Shown: in pieces, positions 44,277 to 54,544 of the stretch | Layout of the letters: each line of letters begins with the position of its first letter | How positions within the stretch are numbered: position 1 is the first letter of the stretch | NCBI GenBank assembly: GCA_963783355.1 | Contig: CAWANF010000005.1 | Span: 1 to 64,000, forward strand | DNA: 64,000 bases | Direction: 5' to 3' | Origin: CAWANF01 sp963783355 | GTDB lineage: Bacteria; Bacteroidota; Rhodothermia; Balneolales; DATFMH01 | Translations under genes and position numbers: made by a program | Notes under the pieces: model-generated | Seen by the model: only the letters and a program-made list of their open reading frames with translations | Told to the model about the DNA's origin: nothing | Databases searched by the model: none

Positions 44277-44826
44277 TTGATCTTTATAAGCTTTGCTGCC
44301 CGATGGAGTAATATCTGTTTAACGGGCACAGGCGTTGAAACGAAAGTAAGCATCAACTTTCCCCCGTTTAGTTATCAGGATTTTCCCTACAAATTCTCTT
44401 ACCTAACACTTACATGCTTAACAATACTAGTTACTTATCTTGAATTCAGATGACGTACTGCTGACGTTATCAACGACAATAAATGTCGCGAGGAATTGGA
44501 AATGACATTTTCAGCGGATATTCATCAAGAGAGATGCACTTTTCCTTTCGTGTCAAATATGGACTTTTTTGTAAGATTGTAGATGTGCCAGTTTTTTTTG
44601 AATTTCAAGTAGCCTCCCTTTTTTATTTTTCAGGAAAGGATATTTATAACTATCATTGATGTCCCTGCCACTCTTGTACAACATCCTGAAATATTTCTAT
44701 TTCATCTCTCAAAATTCAAATAAAACAAAATCCGTTTAATATTACTCCCAAATTGGTAAAGCGCTCGTGCATATCGATTAGTATATTCATTAAAAAGATG
44801 TCGTTTCATCATCAAATGAATTCGTT
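44277..44826. other. Long intergenic region without recognised content
   Basis: 550 bp between the GH30 and epimerase genes. The only structure is a 6-bp inverted pair TGCCCG/CGGGCA at 44297-44328 just behind the GH30 stop, without a T-run, possibly a weak terminator. Both strands show only short, stop-interrupted frames. Confidence 0.5.
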
Positions 44827-45225
44827 ATGCATATAGATCATATCGGAATTGCCGTTACGGATCTTGAAGAAGCCGTCAAGACGTACGAAAAACTTTTAAA
44901 CACCCCATGCCAAAAACGGGAACGGGTGGAATCTGAGAAAGTGGAAACGGCTTTCTTTCAAACAGGGGAATCTAAAGTCGAATTACTGGGAGCTACCCAA
45001 GCGGATTCCGTCATAGCCAAATATGTAGAGAAAAAAGGACAGGGACTTCATCATGTGGCTTTTGAAGTGGATGATATCCATGCAGAACTCAAAAGACTCA
45101 AAGAGGAAGGATTTACCCTGCTGAATAACGAACCCAAGATAGGTGCCGACAATAAATGGGTCGCTTTTGTTCATCCCAAAAATAACGTTGGCGTACTCGT
45201 TGAGCTCTGCCAAACCCGAAAATAA
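44827..45225 (+). CDS. mce: Methylmalonyl-CoA epimerase
   Basis: Interconverts (S)- and (R)-methylmalonyl-CoA between propionyl-CoA carboxylase and methylmalonyl-CoA mutase. The 132-residue glyoxalase/VOC-fold protein has the metal ligands in HIDHIGIAVTDLEEAVK (His5), KVETAFFQTGESKVELLGA, KKGQGLHHVAFEVDDI and the last Glu in VGVLVELCQ. The mutase and carboxylase are not nearby. Confidence 0.93.
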   Translation: MHIDHIGIAVTDLEEAVKTYEKLLNTPCQKRERVESEKVETAFFQTGESKVELLGATQADSVIAKYVEKKGQGLHHVAFEVDDIHAELKRLKEEGFTLLNNEPKIGADNKWVAFVHPKNNVGVLVELCQTRK

Positions 45226-45312
45226 ATCTATTTCTACTTAAAACAGCAATCATAATTACCACCTTGTGAGACAATAGAAACCGGTCCCGCCAAGGATATT
45301 CGGGAATCTATC

Positions 45313-45666
45313 ATGAAAATTGCCATAGCCTGCCATAACGGCAAAAATATCAGTGATCATACCGGACGATGCCGGCGATTCTTAATATATAAAATCACCA
45401 GAGACACTATCACCGGAAGAGAGATGCTGAAGTTGTCGAAAGAACAAACATTTCACGAACATCACAAAAAAGGAAATCATCCTTTAGACGACATTCATGT
45501 GTTAATCAGCGGCGGCATGGGCACCGGTTTATACCGACGCCTGGATGCGAAAGGTGTCGATGTATTTATTACGAAGGAAACAGATCCGGATGAGGCTCTC
45601 ATGAAATATCTCGATGGTTCGCTGGAAATGGGCGAACCTCACGAGCATCAGCATAGCCACCACTAA
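45313..45666 (+). CDS. NifX/NifB-type cofactor-binding domain protein
   Basis: 117 residues with a dinitrogenase iron-molybdenum cofactor (NifX-like) domain: MKIAIACHNGKNISDHTGRCRRF, then VLISGGMGTGLYRRLDAKGVDVFI. Stand-alone members are widespread outside nitrogen fixers and their ligand is unknown; no nif genes are present here. The C-terminal tail is histidine-rich (HEHQHSHH), suggesting metal binding. Confidence 0.85.
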   Translation: MKIAIACHNGKNISDHTGRCRRFLIYKITRDTITGREMLKLSKEQTFHEHHKKGNHPLDDIHVLISGGMGTGLYRRLDAKGVDVFITKETDPDEALMKYLDGSLEMGEPHEHQHSHH

Positions 45667-45708
45667 ACGGCACCTGCACTTTACCGGTTTTTAAGATACT
45701 TTGAGTAC

Positions 45709-46152
45709 ATGAAAACGTTACTCAATGCCACAATCAGACAGGAATTGTATCATCGCTTGGAAAAGCTATCGCCTTATGTCCCAGCCATATGGGGAACTAT
45801 GCCGGCCATTCAGATGCTTGCTCATCTTTCTTTACAATTGGAGTGCGCATTACATATCCGGCCCGTCGAACGACTCCCAATTTCCTGGCTCGTTCGTCCG
45901 TTTCGCAAACTGATTATTAATGTTGTTTCCTGGCCGCATAATTTACCAACAGCCCAATCATGGAAAAATCCGAAAACAATGGAATGGGATGATGAACTGA
46001 ACAGATTCCTCGGTTTAACAGAGCAATTTTCCGAAACCAGGCACCGAGAAATAAAAGGCATTCACCCGTTATTTGGTCCTCTCAACCGAAAGGAATGGGG
46101 CCGGCTGAGCTATCGCCATATCAATCATCATTTCCGGCAATTCGGAATTTAA
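45709..46152 (+). CDS. DUF1569 (DinB-like) protein
   Basis: 147 residues similar to the DUF1569 family, a four-helix DinB/YfiT-like fold. Seen: RLEKLSPYVPAIWGTMPAIQMLAHLSLQLECAL, PTAQSWKNPKTMEWDDELNRFL, and the C-terminal HPLFGPLNRKEWGRLSYRHINHHFRQFGI. The W-x-x-M-x-x-x-Q-M-L-A-H and H-x-x-H-H-x-x-Q positions give three histidines suited to bind a metal. DinB-type enzymes include thiol-dependent transferases; the specific role is not known. Confidence 0.82.
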   Translation: MKTLLNATIRQELYHRLEKLSPYVPAIWGTMPAIQMLAHLSLQLECALHIRPVERLPISWLVRPFRKLIINVVSWPHNLPTAQSWKNPKTMEWDDELNRFLGLTEQFSETRHREIKGIHPLFGPLNRKEWGRLSYRHINHHFRQFGI

Positions 46153-46195
46153 TATCCACAACCGAACACATCAAATAACCCGAAAGAGATAAATT

Positions 46196-46501
46196 TCAGT
46201 GCAGCATATTGCGTAAACGGCCGCTTTCCGAAGCTTTATAATCTGAAGTTTCGTCACTATCCGGTGTTGAGATTCCGGATTTGGATTCAGGCTCGTCACC
46301 TGTAACAATAGCTTCTACATTTTCCATTCGCTGGCGTAATGATATTATTTCATTACGCAAAGCCACATATTCATCATGGCCAACACTATCGGAATGTTCC
46401 CGTTCAATCTCCATTTTTCGCAGTTTGATGATAAACCCACCAACAATAGCAACAATGGGAATCAAAAAAACCAGCGTTGCCGGATCTAATAATTGTTCCA
46501 T
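46196..46501 (-). CDS. Small single-span membrane protein with coiled coil, unknown function
   Basis: 101 residues. An N-terminal transmembrane helix (LVFLIPIVAIVGGFIIKL, about 11-28) is followed by a charged helix with heptad-like pattern (YVALRNEIISLRQRMENVEAIV) and a polar, Asp/Glu/Ser-rich tail. The layout is reminiscent of PspB-like or 'envelope stress' small membrane proteins, but there is no sequence reason to equate them. Convergent with the DUF1569 gene. Confidence 0.65.
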   Translation of the reverse strand: MEQLLDPATLVFLIPIVAIVGGFIIKLRKMEIEREHSDSVGHDEYVALRNEIISLRQRMENVEAIVTGDEPESKSGISTPDSDETSDYKASESGRLRNMLH

Positions 46502-46733
46502 TTTTTATCCTTTATCTCTGCAAACCTTATAATTATTAATATGTAAGATTCTGATCACTTAACAAGTCCAATATATTATACTATTACGTATTTATTTATA
46601 ATAGTTACATTTTTTGAAAAGTGATATCAGGATACCGGATTTGTTGAAACCTTACCTGCCTTCGAACTGTTGTAGAACATTGTACTAACTTTTTAATACC
46701 AAAACGTATAATTCCGAAATAGAAATCAAGTTT

Positions 46734-47684
46734 ATGAAAGCAATGACGATATCGCAATTTGGCGGACCCGGTAATTTTGAATTGAACGATATTCCCAAAC
46801 CAGAACCCGGCCCGGGAGAAATACTCATTAAAGTGATAGCTTCGGGAACAAACCCAGTTGATGCTAAAATTCGTGCTGCCGGAGAATGGGCACAAATAAA
46901 GTTACCCGCTGTTTTAGGCTACGATGCATCCGGAATCGTTGAAAATGTTGGTCTCGGGGTTTCTGAATTTAAAAAGGGGGACGAAGTATATTATACACCC
47001 TTTATTTCTGGCAATTCATTAGGTACATATGCAGAATATAATGTCGTAAATACCTCTATTGTTGCTCGAAAACCAGAGAATGTAACCTTTGAAGAAGCAG
47101 CTGCCATTCCACTCGCTGCCGGAACCGCATGGGAAGCTGTTGTTCGGCGATTGAAAATCCAGCCTGGTGAAACTATTTTAATTCACGGCGGCGCTGGCGG
47201 AGTCGGTTCGTTTGCCGTGCAGATTGCAAAAACGGCCGGAGCACGGGTTCTGGCTACGGCCGGTCCTTCCAATCAAAAAGTGATGAAAGAACTTGGTGCT
47301 GATCTCACCATTAATTATCGGGATCAGGATGTAATTCAGTCTGTGTTAGATGCCACCGGCGGACAAGGTGTGGATGCTGTTTTTGACACTGCGGGAGGGA
47401 ATATACCGGCAAGTGTTAATGCAACGAAACCATTTGGCCGGTTGTCCACAATTCTTGGAGTCAATGGAGATTTAACGATCTTTTCAGTAAAAAATCTGAC
47501 TGTTTATGGTGTTTTTCTGACACGCGAAAAAAAACGCCTTGAAGAAATGACAGCCATTATCGAACAAGGGAAAATGCATCCGCTGATTGACGAAGTACTG
47601 CCCCTGGAACAAGTCGGCAAAGCACATGAACGTCTGGACAGCGGACACGGTACCGGTAAGATAGTTCTCAAGATTTACGAATAG
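46734..47684 (+). CDS. NADPH:quinone reductase, zinc-less MDR family
   Basis: 316 residues of the medium-chain dehydrogenase/reductase superfamily, quinone-oxidoreductase branch. N-terminal GroES-like domain (PGPGEILIKVIASGTNPVDAKIRAAG, LGYDASGIVENVG), then Rossmann domain with ILIHGGAGGVGSFAVQIAKTAGARVLAT and the closing HERLDSGHGTGKIVLKI. The zinc-binding cysteine cluster of alcohol dehydrogenases is absent, in line with a quinone or enone reductase. Single gene. Confidence 0.9.
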   Translation: MKAMTISQFGGPGNFELNDIPKPEPGPGEILIKVIASGTNPVDAKIRAAGEWAQIKLPAVLGYDASGIVENVGLGVSEFKKGDEVYYTPFISGNSLGTYAEYNVVNTSIVARKPENVTFEEAAAIPLAAGTAWEAVVRRLKIQPGETILIHGGAGGVGSFAVQIAKTAGARVLATAGPSNQKVMKELGADLTINYRDQDVIQSVLDATGGQGVDAVFDTAGGNIPASVNATKPFGRLSTILGVNGDLTIFSVKNLTVYGVFLTREKKRLEEMTAIIEQGKMHPLIDEVLPLEQVGKAHERLDSGHGTGKIVLKIYE

Positions 47685-47775
47685 AATACAGATGATACAG
47701 CCAAACTTTTATTATTAACTTTCCTTTTTTATTCTTCATTAATAATCGTTTCCTGTCATCTTATCACTGAGAGTT

Positions 47776-48264
47776 ATGGCGTCCGTCGTTGTACGAAAAA
47801 TGGAGGAGTCTGATATTCCGGAAGTTTCTAAACTCAAACTTTTTGAATATCAGCACTCCTATGTCTCCCCTATTTCCAACATTTTGAAATTATTAAAATC
47901 GAAACCGCTGACGATTCCTTATGTTCTTGTAGCGGATGGGCAGATTGTTGGCTATGTGCAGTTTAACACCGATTATGAAGATGTTTCCCATTACTGCGAC
48001 GATGATCAAACTCTTGGATTGGAAGGATTTTTCATTGACCAATTATGGCAGGGCAAAAAACTGGCAGCTTCTTTTATTCATGGTATTCTAAAAACCCTGA
48101 CTATCGACTTTCCCGATTATTCAAAAGTGGCCCTTACGGTTAATTGTGAAAATCCGGCAGCTATACGATCCTATCTGAATGGCGGATTTACCGATACCGG
48201 CCGCCTGTATCGCGGCGGACGCGGCGGACCGCAGCACATCATGGCCGCCAAATTAAAAGATTGA
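47776..48264 (+). CDS. GNAT-family N-acetyltransferase
   Basis: 162 residues: VRKMEESDIPEVSKLKLFEYQHSY at the N-terminus, PYVLVADGQIVGYVQFNTDYED, then GLEGFFIDQLWQGKKLAASFIHGIL as the acetyl-CoA region (less canonical than Q-x-x-G-x-G/A) and VNCENPAAIRSYLNGGFTDTGRLYRGG. Substrate unknown. It precedes tRNA-Pro. Confidence 0.8.
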   Translation: MASVVVRKMEESDIPEVSKLKLFEYQHSYVSPISNILKLLKSKPLTIPYVLVADGQIVGYVQFNTDYEDVSHYCDDDQTLGLEGFFIDQLWQGKKLAASFIHGILKTLTIDFPDYSKVALTVNCENPAAIRSYLNGGFTDTGRLYRGGRGGPQHIMAAKLKD

Positions 48265-48390
48265 AGCCCTTTGTGCCTCACATAAAATAGCAAAACAAAT
48301 GAAAGCCACTATTTAGAGTTGAGTTTTGCTGGAAACAGGTCTATATTTTGATTCTGATGTTTGAAGGGCAATCCTTCAGATACGAACAAT

Positions 48391-48464
48391 CGGGATGTGG
48401 CTCAGTCCGGTAGAGCACTCGGCTGGGGGCCGAGGGGTCGCAGGTTCAAATCCTGTCATCCCGA
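48391..48464 (+). tRNA. tRNA-Pro (anticodon GGG)
   Basis: 74-nt cloverleaf. The acceptor CGGGATG pairs with CATCCCG, the D-arm contains CTCAGTCCGGTAGAG, and the anticodon stem CTCGG/CCGAG closes loop CTGGGGG. The T-loop is TTCAAAT. CCA not encoded. A terminator hairpin follows within 10 bp. Confidence 0.95.
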
Positions 48465-48473
48465 CAATTAAGA

Positions 48474-48520
48474 AAAAGCTGGAAACACTTTATAAACAAA
48501 GGGTTTCCGGCTTTTCTTGT
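48474..48520 (+). terminator. Terminator after tRNA-Pro
   Basis: AAAAGCTGGAAAC pairs with GTTTCCGGCTTTT over 13 bp (one G-T), with a 16-nt loop, and is followed by CTTG/TTT. It ends the tRNA-Pro transcript. Confidence 0.85.
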
Positions 48521-48688
48521 TTATAGGGGGCGGGAACGAAAAGGAATGATTATTTACCTACTTTGGTCACAAATATCCATCTGCTGTCTATCATATTTTT
48601 CATTTTTAATTAACTGATGATGAATATTATTTTGGAGACTAAGGGTGGAAATGAGTTTATTTAGAATCATTATCTTCTCCTAAACATA

Positions 48689-51066
48689 TTAATAGGCCTG
48701 TTCAATCAGAGACATATCAAATTTTAATGAATCATTCGCTATGAATGTAACGTCGTTTCCCATTTCCGGATCGATCACGGCAAGATAAATCCATTCATTT
48801 TTCACCAAATTACCCAATGTTCCCTTGTGTTTCGCAATAATAGATTCTACACGTGAAACAGGTGCCTGGATTAGAACCGTCAGACGTAATGGAAGATGAT
48901 GTAAAATATGGTCATCCTCTTGCAGCGACTCGAGCGGTAAACCAAATTTCAGGTCCCCTCCATTGCCCTGAACCACGCCAAATTTGCCGGTTACATTCAT
49001 GGTCGTTTTCGTGCCGCCTCCCAAACGTTCATTATCAACTGATGAAAAATAATAGTGGTTGTTGATCCATTGGGTGACCACCATTGGTCCTTGTAAAATG
49101 GCCTCCAGCTTTTCACCATCCGGATCCTTTACCCAGTCATAAGAATGGAGGAAACTGCGTGCCTCAAGATTGAGAGCCGAGGTTAATTCACGTCGTCCGA
49201 TTATAAAGGAGGCATTGCCCGCCAATCCCCACTCCGGTCTTGTTTCCGCCCAGTCTGCGGCTCTTCTGTGGGCTTCATGCGTGGTCTTTTTAATATTTTC
49301 GTCGGTAATGTTAAACTGTTCTTTGTTTGCCGTGTGCTGCGCTGCAATCAAACTCCGTTTCAGCTTTTGAATTTGTGGCTGATATTTGGCAGGTATGTGC
49401 TTATCGAATAAATGGATATGGTTTGTTGTCGTATTATGCTCGGCAGCTATGAATAAGGTATCTTCGGGGACATCAATATCATACTGTACATCAAGCAACT
49501 TCCTGACTTCCGGGTCATTGCAGATATCGGCAAGCAATCGGGCATTGTGCCCTCCCTTGTTCCCTGCACAGGCCCCGCAATCCAGACTTGATTCGAATGG
49601 ATTATTGGAAGTTTGACTGCCGTGTCCTGAGAAAACAACGATAGGTGCAAAATGATCCCATCCCATTAAATCGAATGCAGTTTTTGCAATTTTCGCCTTA
49701 TCGTGGGTGGAAAGACCGGTTGCCTCGACAGACGCTTCTTCCTTTTTATGCGATAATATCATCCTGTTAAACCACTCAGGACGACCGACATAATTGGCAA
49801 TACGTTCCTTGAGCCGATATAAAAAGGTTGGCGAAAGAGTCTTGGCAAGAAGCCCTGTCCCATAAAAAAATCCGGAGGACTCAACATATCCAAAAGAAGC
49901 CGGAACATTATTTTTGAGGGTGAACCTGAAGTCGTTCAGCGCATTTTTCAAATTGCCGTATAAGCTGAACTTTCCGGCCTGTGTTATTCTTTCCGGATGA
50001 ATTTCTTCGGTTGCCTCAAAGACAGAATCCACGATCGGCGGACACGATTTGTGGATGGTCCCCTTTTCCTGATGTTTGTAGTCCATGGCAATCCCAAAGA
50101 AACCGGCATATCCGTGGGTCTCGTAGTTTCCGTCCTGTTCAACCGCACGACGAATACGTTCGGAACGCGTATCGATGCAGAATACAAACTGTGCTTCCGG
50201 TTTTTGCGTAACTTTTTCCTGAATACCATTTGCCTGTGATTTGACCTGTTCTATCAGGCGTGCCTGGTAACTCTTTTCCATGGCTTTCAGCCAGGCTGAC
50301 TGAATTTGATATTCATGCGCCGGTTCCTTATGGTCATCGATATCATTCGGCAGAAATGGTTCTTCAAACTGGGTGCATACTGCCAAACGAATGGCCAGGT
50401 AATCAACCAATGTAATCGGATATGCTTTTTGCCAGTCAGTTGCATTTTCCATGCGATACTTGATATACCCAGTCCACCCCGGCAGAGCCAGCAGATGATA
50501 TTTGAACAACATCTGAGAATCGTCGGGCTGATAACTGTCCAAAAGATTCTCGATCGTTTCCATGGCATTTTCCGAAAGTGAAATAATTGCGTCCTTTCCG
50601 GCAGACTGGAATCATAATCGAGCCGACATTCTCCATGCGCGGTAGAAACCTTTTTCACGGTTCGGCATGTTCCATTCGGCAACACCCTGATCTAAAAAAA
50701 CGACCCAGCCATTTGATAATATGACGATCAACATCACCCAGTGTTCGTCCGGATGAATTGTGTTGTTCCAATGCATGCAATCGGGCTAACGATTCGCCGA
50801 CAGATAGAGCGATCCCGTTTTCCAGGAGCTGTTCTTTGACTTACAGTTTTATCAATTTGGTTTTCTCTCAGAGCCTGCTCAAACACAGCAGCTGACGGAT
50901 ATCCATTTATTCCCATATAGTTCCACATCTGCTTTATGGCATCATCAAAATGGAGTTGTTCCAGGCCAGCCAGCGGATTTGAAGTGACAAAAGAATACAG
51001 TGGCCAGTTTCTGATTAATTGACCAGAGACTTCGCTGATTGTTGAAGCTATTACTTCTTTATTCAT
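48689..51066 (-). pseudogene. dabA: Frameshifted dabA (DUF2309, inorganic-carbon transporter subunit)
   Basis: DabA is the cytoplasmic zinc subunit of the DabAB complex, which couples ion flow to one-way CO2 hydration and so accumulates bicarbonate. The N-terminus (ISEVSGQLIRNWPLYSFVTSNPLAGLEQLHF) reads from 51066. The middle (LDQGVAEWNMPNREKGFYRAW) and the last approx. 640 residues lie in other frames. Single-base shifts fit near 50841-50842, in the seven-A run 50694-50700, and as a compensating pair near 50616 and 50595-50597. The 624-residue remainder from 50560 is unbroken. It keeps the presumed zinc and catalytic residues: Cys and Asp in FCIDTRSE (129 and 131), His in SGHGSQT (314) and Cys in DCGACAG (329). 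Either a decaying gene or local sequencing error. Partner dabB lies 11 bp upstream. Confidence 0.85.
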
Positions 51067-51077
51067 TTGATTTGGGG

Positions 51078-52448
51078 CTATTGGAGAATCGTATTGGATT
51101 TGGGTTGAGAGATTGTCAGCAGGTATACATATAAGCGTCCGAATTTATGGTGTAATTTGAGTTCAATAATTATGAAGAATACCAGGTATAAGGTGCCGAT
51201 GACTATCTGCGCCCACGTGATGGGCGTGGCCATTTCTACCATCGGAATACCTGCGAGCAAATAGGTAATCCCATTATAGATCACGGCGTACACCAGTAAT
51301 GCCGGAATGATGATAAGAGGCAAGCCACGATCCTGGTTAGGTCTGGAAAGGGATGTTTGTTTGAGAAAATCCCTGGCTCCATGGATCACGGTAAGGGCGA
51401 TAATTAGCGTAAGAAACAGGCCGCTTGTTTAATCTAAGTCCCTTGCCGGTTGCATAGGCGAAAATAAAGCCTCCAACTAAGCCACTGATCAAAAGCATCG
51501 GGAATTGCCAGGCTTTCATTCGTTGATACGCAACCTTATTGGTCGATTTTTGTTCGATCGAATCACCGGAGGACAAAACAGATAGGCTTTATAAAAACCA
51601 TGTAGGATGAGGTGAGTAATGGCCGCTGCAAAGAATCCAAGCCCACACTCAACAAGCATAAATCCCATCTGGGCAGCGGTGGAACAGGCCAGTTTTTGTT
51701 TTACATTGGCCTGCACAAACTTGGTGAATTTACCGACCAACGAACCAAAACCTCCGACTAAAACCAGTACCCAAAGAAAGTGAACGACATAAATCGCGGG
51801 CGCGATTCTTGTCAATAAAATTGCTCCTGCATTAACGAAATCCAGCGTGCATGAGGGCGGATGAGGGTGTCGGAGCCGTCATTGATGACATAAGCCAGCT
51901 TTGAAAAGGGAAGAGCGCCGATTGTATAACAGCTGCTCCAATTATTAAAAGTACGGCGAATTGAACTTCCGGTGTATTCGTCAAACTAGCGGATTGCATG
52001 ATTTGTCGAAATACTCCAGGAACCCGTTTGAAGCGCCATGAGGAGAAACCCTGTCGCTAACAAGAAGGTACTCAGAATAAAGTAATTCCTGGAATTGGCT
52101 CTGGAAGCGGGGCCCTTCATCATCATGGGTATAACCTCCGATAAGTTCGGACATTAGCAGTCCCATACATAACCAGGCAAAAATAAACAGTACGATATTG
52201 TCGGCAATCACCATGAAAATGACCGAAAAAGAAAACAGCACACAATTAAGCAGGAATCTTGGAAGTTTCTCCGCACCGGCAAGATAGCGGCTGGAGTAAC
52301 TGAGGACCAAACTACTGAACAGTGTTACCGCCGTACCAATTACCAGGCTCAGTTGATCAAAAATTAAAATTCCATCCAGTTTCCATGTGATCGGATGAAA
52401 AAAAGAAATACCCAGTGTCACAGTAAAAATCATAAATATAGTCCACAT
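51078..52448 (-). pseudogene. dabB: Frameshifted dabB (NuoL-like membrane subunit of DabAB)
   Basis: Proton/sodium-conducting membrane partner of DabA, related to NuoL/MrpA. Homology is spread over several frames. They are, in order, DGILIFDQLSLVIGTAVTLFSS and IVLFIFAWLCMGLLMSELIGGYTHDD; ASRANSRNYFILSTFLLATGF; TNTPEVQFAVLLIIGAAVIQSALFPFQSWL; FVNAGAILLTRIAPAIYVVHFLW; and VAYQRMKAWQFPMLLISGLVGGF with the final TM helices. Shifts fit near 52111-52114 (G-run), 51990-52010, 51836-51842, 51575-51578 (A-run on plus) and about 51425. All expected transmembrane parts are still present, so decay would be recent. I begin at ATG 52448; the frame extends to a TTG at 52565. The original length (about 460-490 residues) is normal. 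Confidence 0.82.
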
Positions 52449-52565
52449 AAAACGGACTATAATTTTTGATGATAAACTGTTTTTTTCTCTGAGATTATCG
52501 CTTAATGGCTTGTTCAAAATAATATTATTAAGTCTATGGTCGTAAATAAAATTTTGATTATTCAA

Positions 52566-53147
52566 TCTGCTATAATTAATTCGAGGCCAAATTAGACAGT
52601 ACGACTTATAAATAATAATTAAAAGATTATATCTTAATCATAAACTTTTATTTATGTATGCCATTTTTCTATATGTCGATATGTTGTTCTCTCAGACAGG
52701 ACTATATGATGAAAAGCGATTTTTATAGATTCTAACAAGAATTTATCTACTCAAATAAAGAATATCACGGGCGACACTTTTAGACGATTATTTAATGACA
52801 GAAAAATATTCGATGACTGAAAAATTATAAATTTTTATCTCTTGCTTTTAAATTACTAATAACATCAACCTTCTTCTGAATCTGAAGAAAGTACCTGACC
52901 TAACTAATTGCCATCTTCTTTATTTAACTTATTAAAGAGTTACCACACTGATGCACGATTAACCTTGAGAGGATAAACTAATCCCACACACTTCAGGAAA
53001 GACATTGGAAAATAAGAAAGGAGAAATAGTGCAATAAACTTAAATTAAATATGGCGCCAAATTTTTTATTATTTCACAGTGTGAGCGGCTTTTTATCAAC
53101 TTTTCAAAGCTTTTTGAACGCCTGGGACCATTTTAGCACGATATCTT
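52566..53147. other. AT-rich spacer between dabB and the LysR gene
   Basis: About 580 bp without a convincing ORF, tRNA or strong hairpin. It must contain the dabBA promoter and presumably the LysR binding site. I could not single out a T-N11-A box from the many AT-rich candidates. Confidence 0.5.
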
Positions 53148-54071
53148 TTATTTAGAAACTTTCTGAACATAAGGTAAAAAAGGATAAAGATTTTCATTTT
53201 GCAGAAAAGATTTGAAATTATATGACACTGGTGTCAATTTTTTATCCTTTCGATGCAATATGTGCCAATGCGTAAGAATGGGTAAATCCTTCACATCTAA
53301 TATCGTAATGCTTTTTAGAATACTCTCGTTTTGCAAACTTAGTTTAGATATCAACGAAATGCCTATTCCGGCCATTATAGCTTGTTTGATTGCCTCATTG
53401 GTTCCCAGTTCCATAATTGGTTTCACATGAAGATTATGTTTTTTCAAATATTCCTCCATTACCATACGGGTTCCTGAGCCGAATTCCCGATAAATAAATG
53501 CCTCATCTTTTAATTCTTCTACCGCTATATTTTTTTTATTTGCTAACGGATGATCGTAAGGAGCACACATTAAAAGAGGATTTTCCATAAATGGTATAGC
53601 CTCTAATGAGTCATCTTCAGGAATTTGTGTTAAAATTGCCAGGTTATATTCATTATCTGCCAGATGGTTCAACACTTCATAATGATTCGTTACTTTTAGG
53701 ATTATTTCAATTTCCGGATATCTTTTCTGAAACTCACCAAGTAAATACGGAATAAAATATTTGGCTGTAGATGCAGCTGTAATCGTCAATTTACCTTTTA
53801 AACCACCTTTCAGCTGAGATATTTTAGCATCGAAATTTTCCATTTCATAGTATATAGTTTTGTACAATTCATACATATTCTCACCCGCTTCCGTCAAATA
53901 TAATTTCCTGCCAATAATTTCTATTAAAGGTACATCAACGGCATTCTGAAGTTGTTTAATCTGTATTGAAACAGCAGGTTGTGACATATGAAGCTCATTG
54001 GATGCCCGCGTAATGCTTTTCAAGCGCGCAACCATTCCAAATACATATAATTGGTGTAATGTAAAATCCAT
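53148..54071 (-). CDS. LysR-family regulator, CbbR-like
   Basis: 307 residues. Winged-HTH: FTLHQLYVFGMVARLKSITRASNELHMSQPAVSIQIKQLQ. The effector domain starts GLKGKLTITAASTAKYFIPYLLGEFQKRYPEIEI, with the CbbR-like KYFIP segment. FIYREFGSGTRMVMEEYLK and MAGIGISLISK follow. CbbR-type LysR proteins control CO2 fixation or inorganic-carbon uptake genes, and dabAB loci often carry one; here it precedes dabBA in the same direction rather than divergently. The gene is intact although its likely targets are frameshifted. Confidence 0.92.
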   Translation of the reverse strand: MDFTLHQLYVFGMVARLKSITRASNELHMSQPAVSIQIKQLQNAVDVPLIEIIGRKLYLTEAGENMYELYKTIYYEMENFDAKISQLKGGLKGKLTITAASTAKYFIPYLLGEFQKRYPEIEIILKVTNHYEVLNHLADNEYNLAILTQIPEDDSLEAIPFMENPLLMCAPYDHPLANKKNIAVEELKDEAFIYREFGSGTRMVMEEYLKKHNLHVKPIMELGTNEAIKQAIMAGIGISLISKLSLQNESILKSITILDVKDLPILTHWHILHRKDKKLTPVSYNFKSFLQNENLYPFLPYVQKVSK

Positions 54072-54544
54072 AACATTAATATTAGTTTATATATTTTATT
54101 AAAAATATTAATTATTAATTATTTAATAAACTTAGTAACATCATATCCGAATAAAAGTAACATATAACAATTATCCCGTATCCAATGAAATAACAACGAT
54201 TACAATACCATACGGAGAAAACAACATCTTACTAATAATGAAATCCAAATTTAAAATTTCAGATTCAAGCAGGTTAAACATTGGATTAGAAACATCACGA
54301 ATTGGTGAGAAGCTTTTTGGAAAAATAGAACGGATATAGGCTCTTTTATTGGCAACTCATTCATGAAAACAGGAATCTTTCGAATGCTTTTACGGCTACA
54401 CGTTCAGAAAGACTCATACAAAACGTCTTTATACGTCTTGTACACATCAAATATAATTGCATGATTTGGATAAAAGTCCGCCTTTATCTACATCAAAAAG
54501 GAATAATATTTTAATCTAAACTCAAAACTTAACATTTAATTTAC
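54072..54544. other. Intergenic region with one very short ORF
   Basis: 470 bp between the LysR gene and a small plus-strand gene. An ATG at 54238 opens 33 codons (MKSKFKISDSSRLNIGLETS... to TAG at 54337-54339). It has no signal, no obvious ribosome site and no family I know, so I do not call it a gene. Otherwise AT-rich. Confidence 0.4.

Noticed and set aside
44297..44328. Terminator behind the GH30 gene
   Set aside because: Only six base pairs, a 20-nt loop and no T-run.
45313..45666. Nitrogen fixation marker
   Set aside because: NifX-like single-domain proteins are common outside nitrogen fixers and no nif genes are near.
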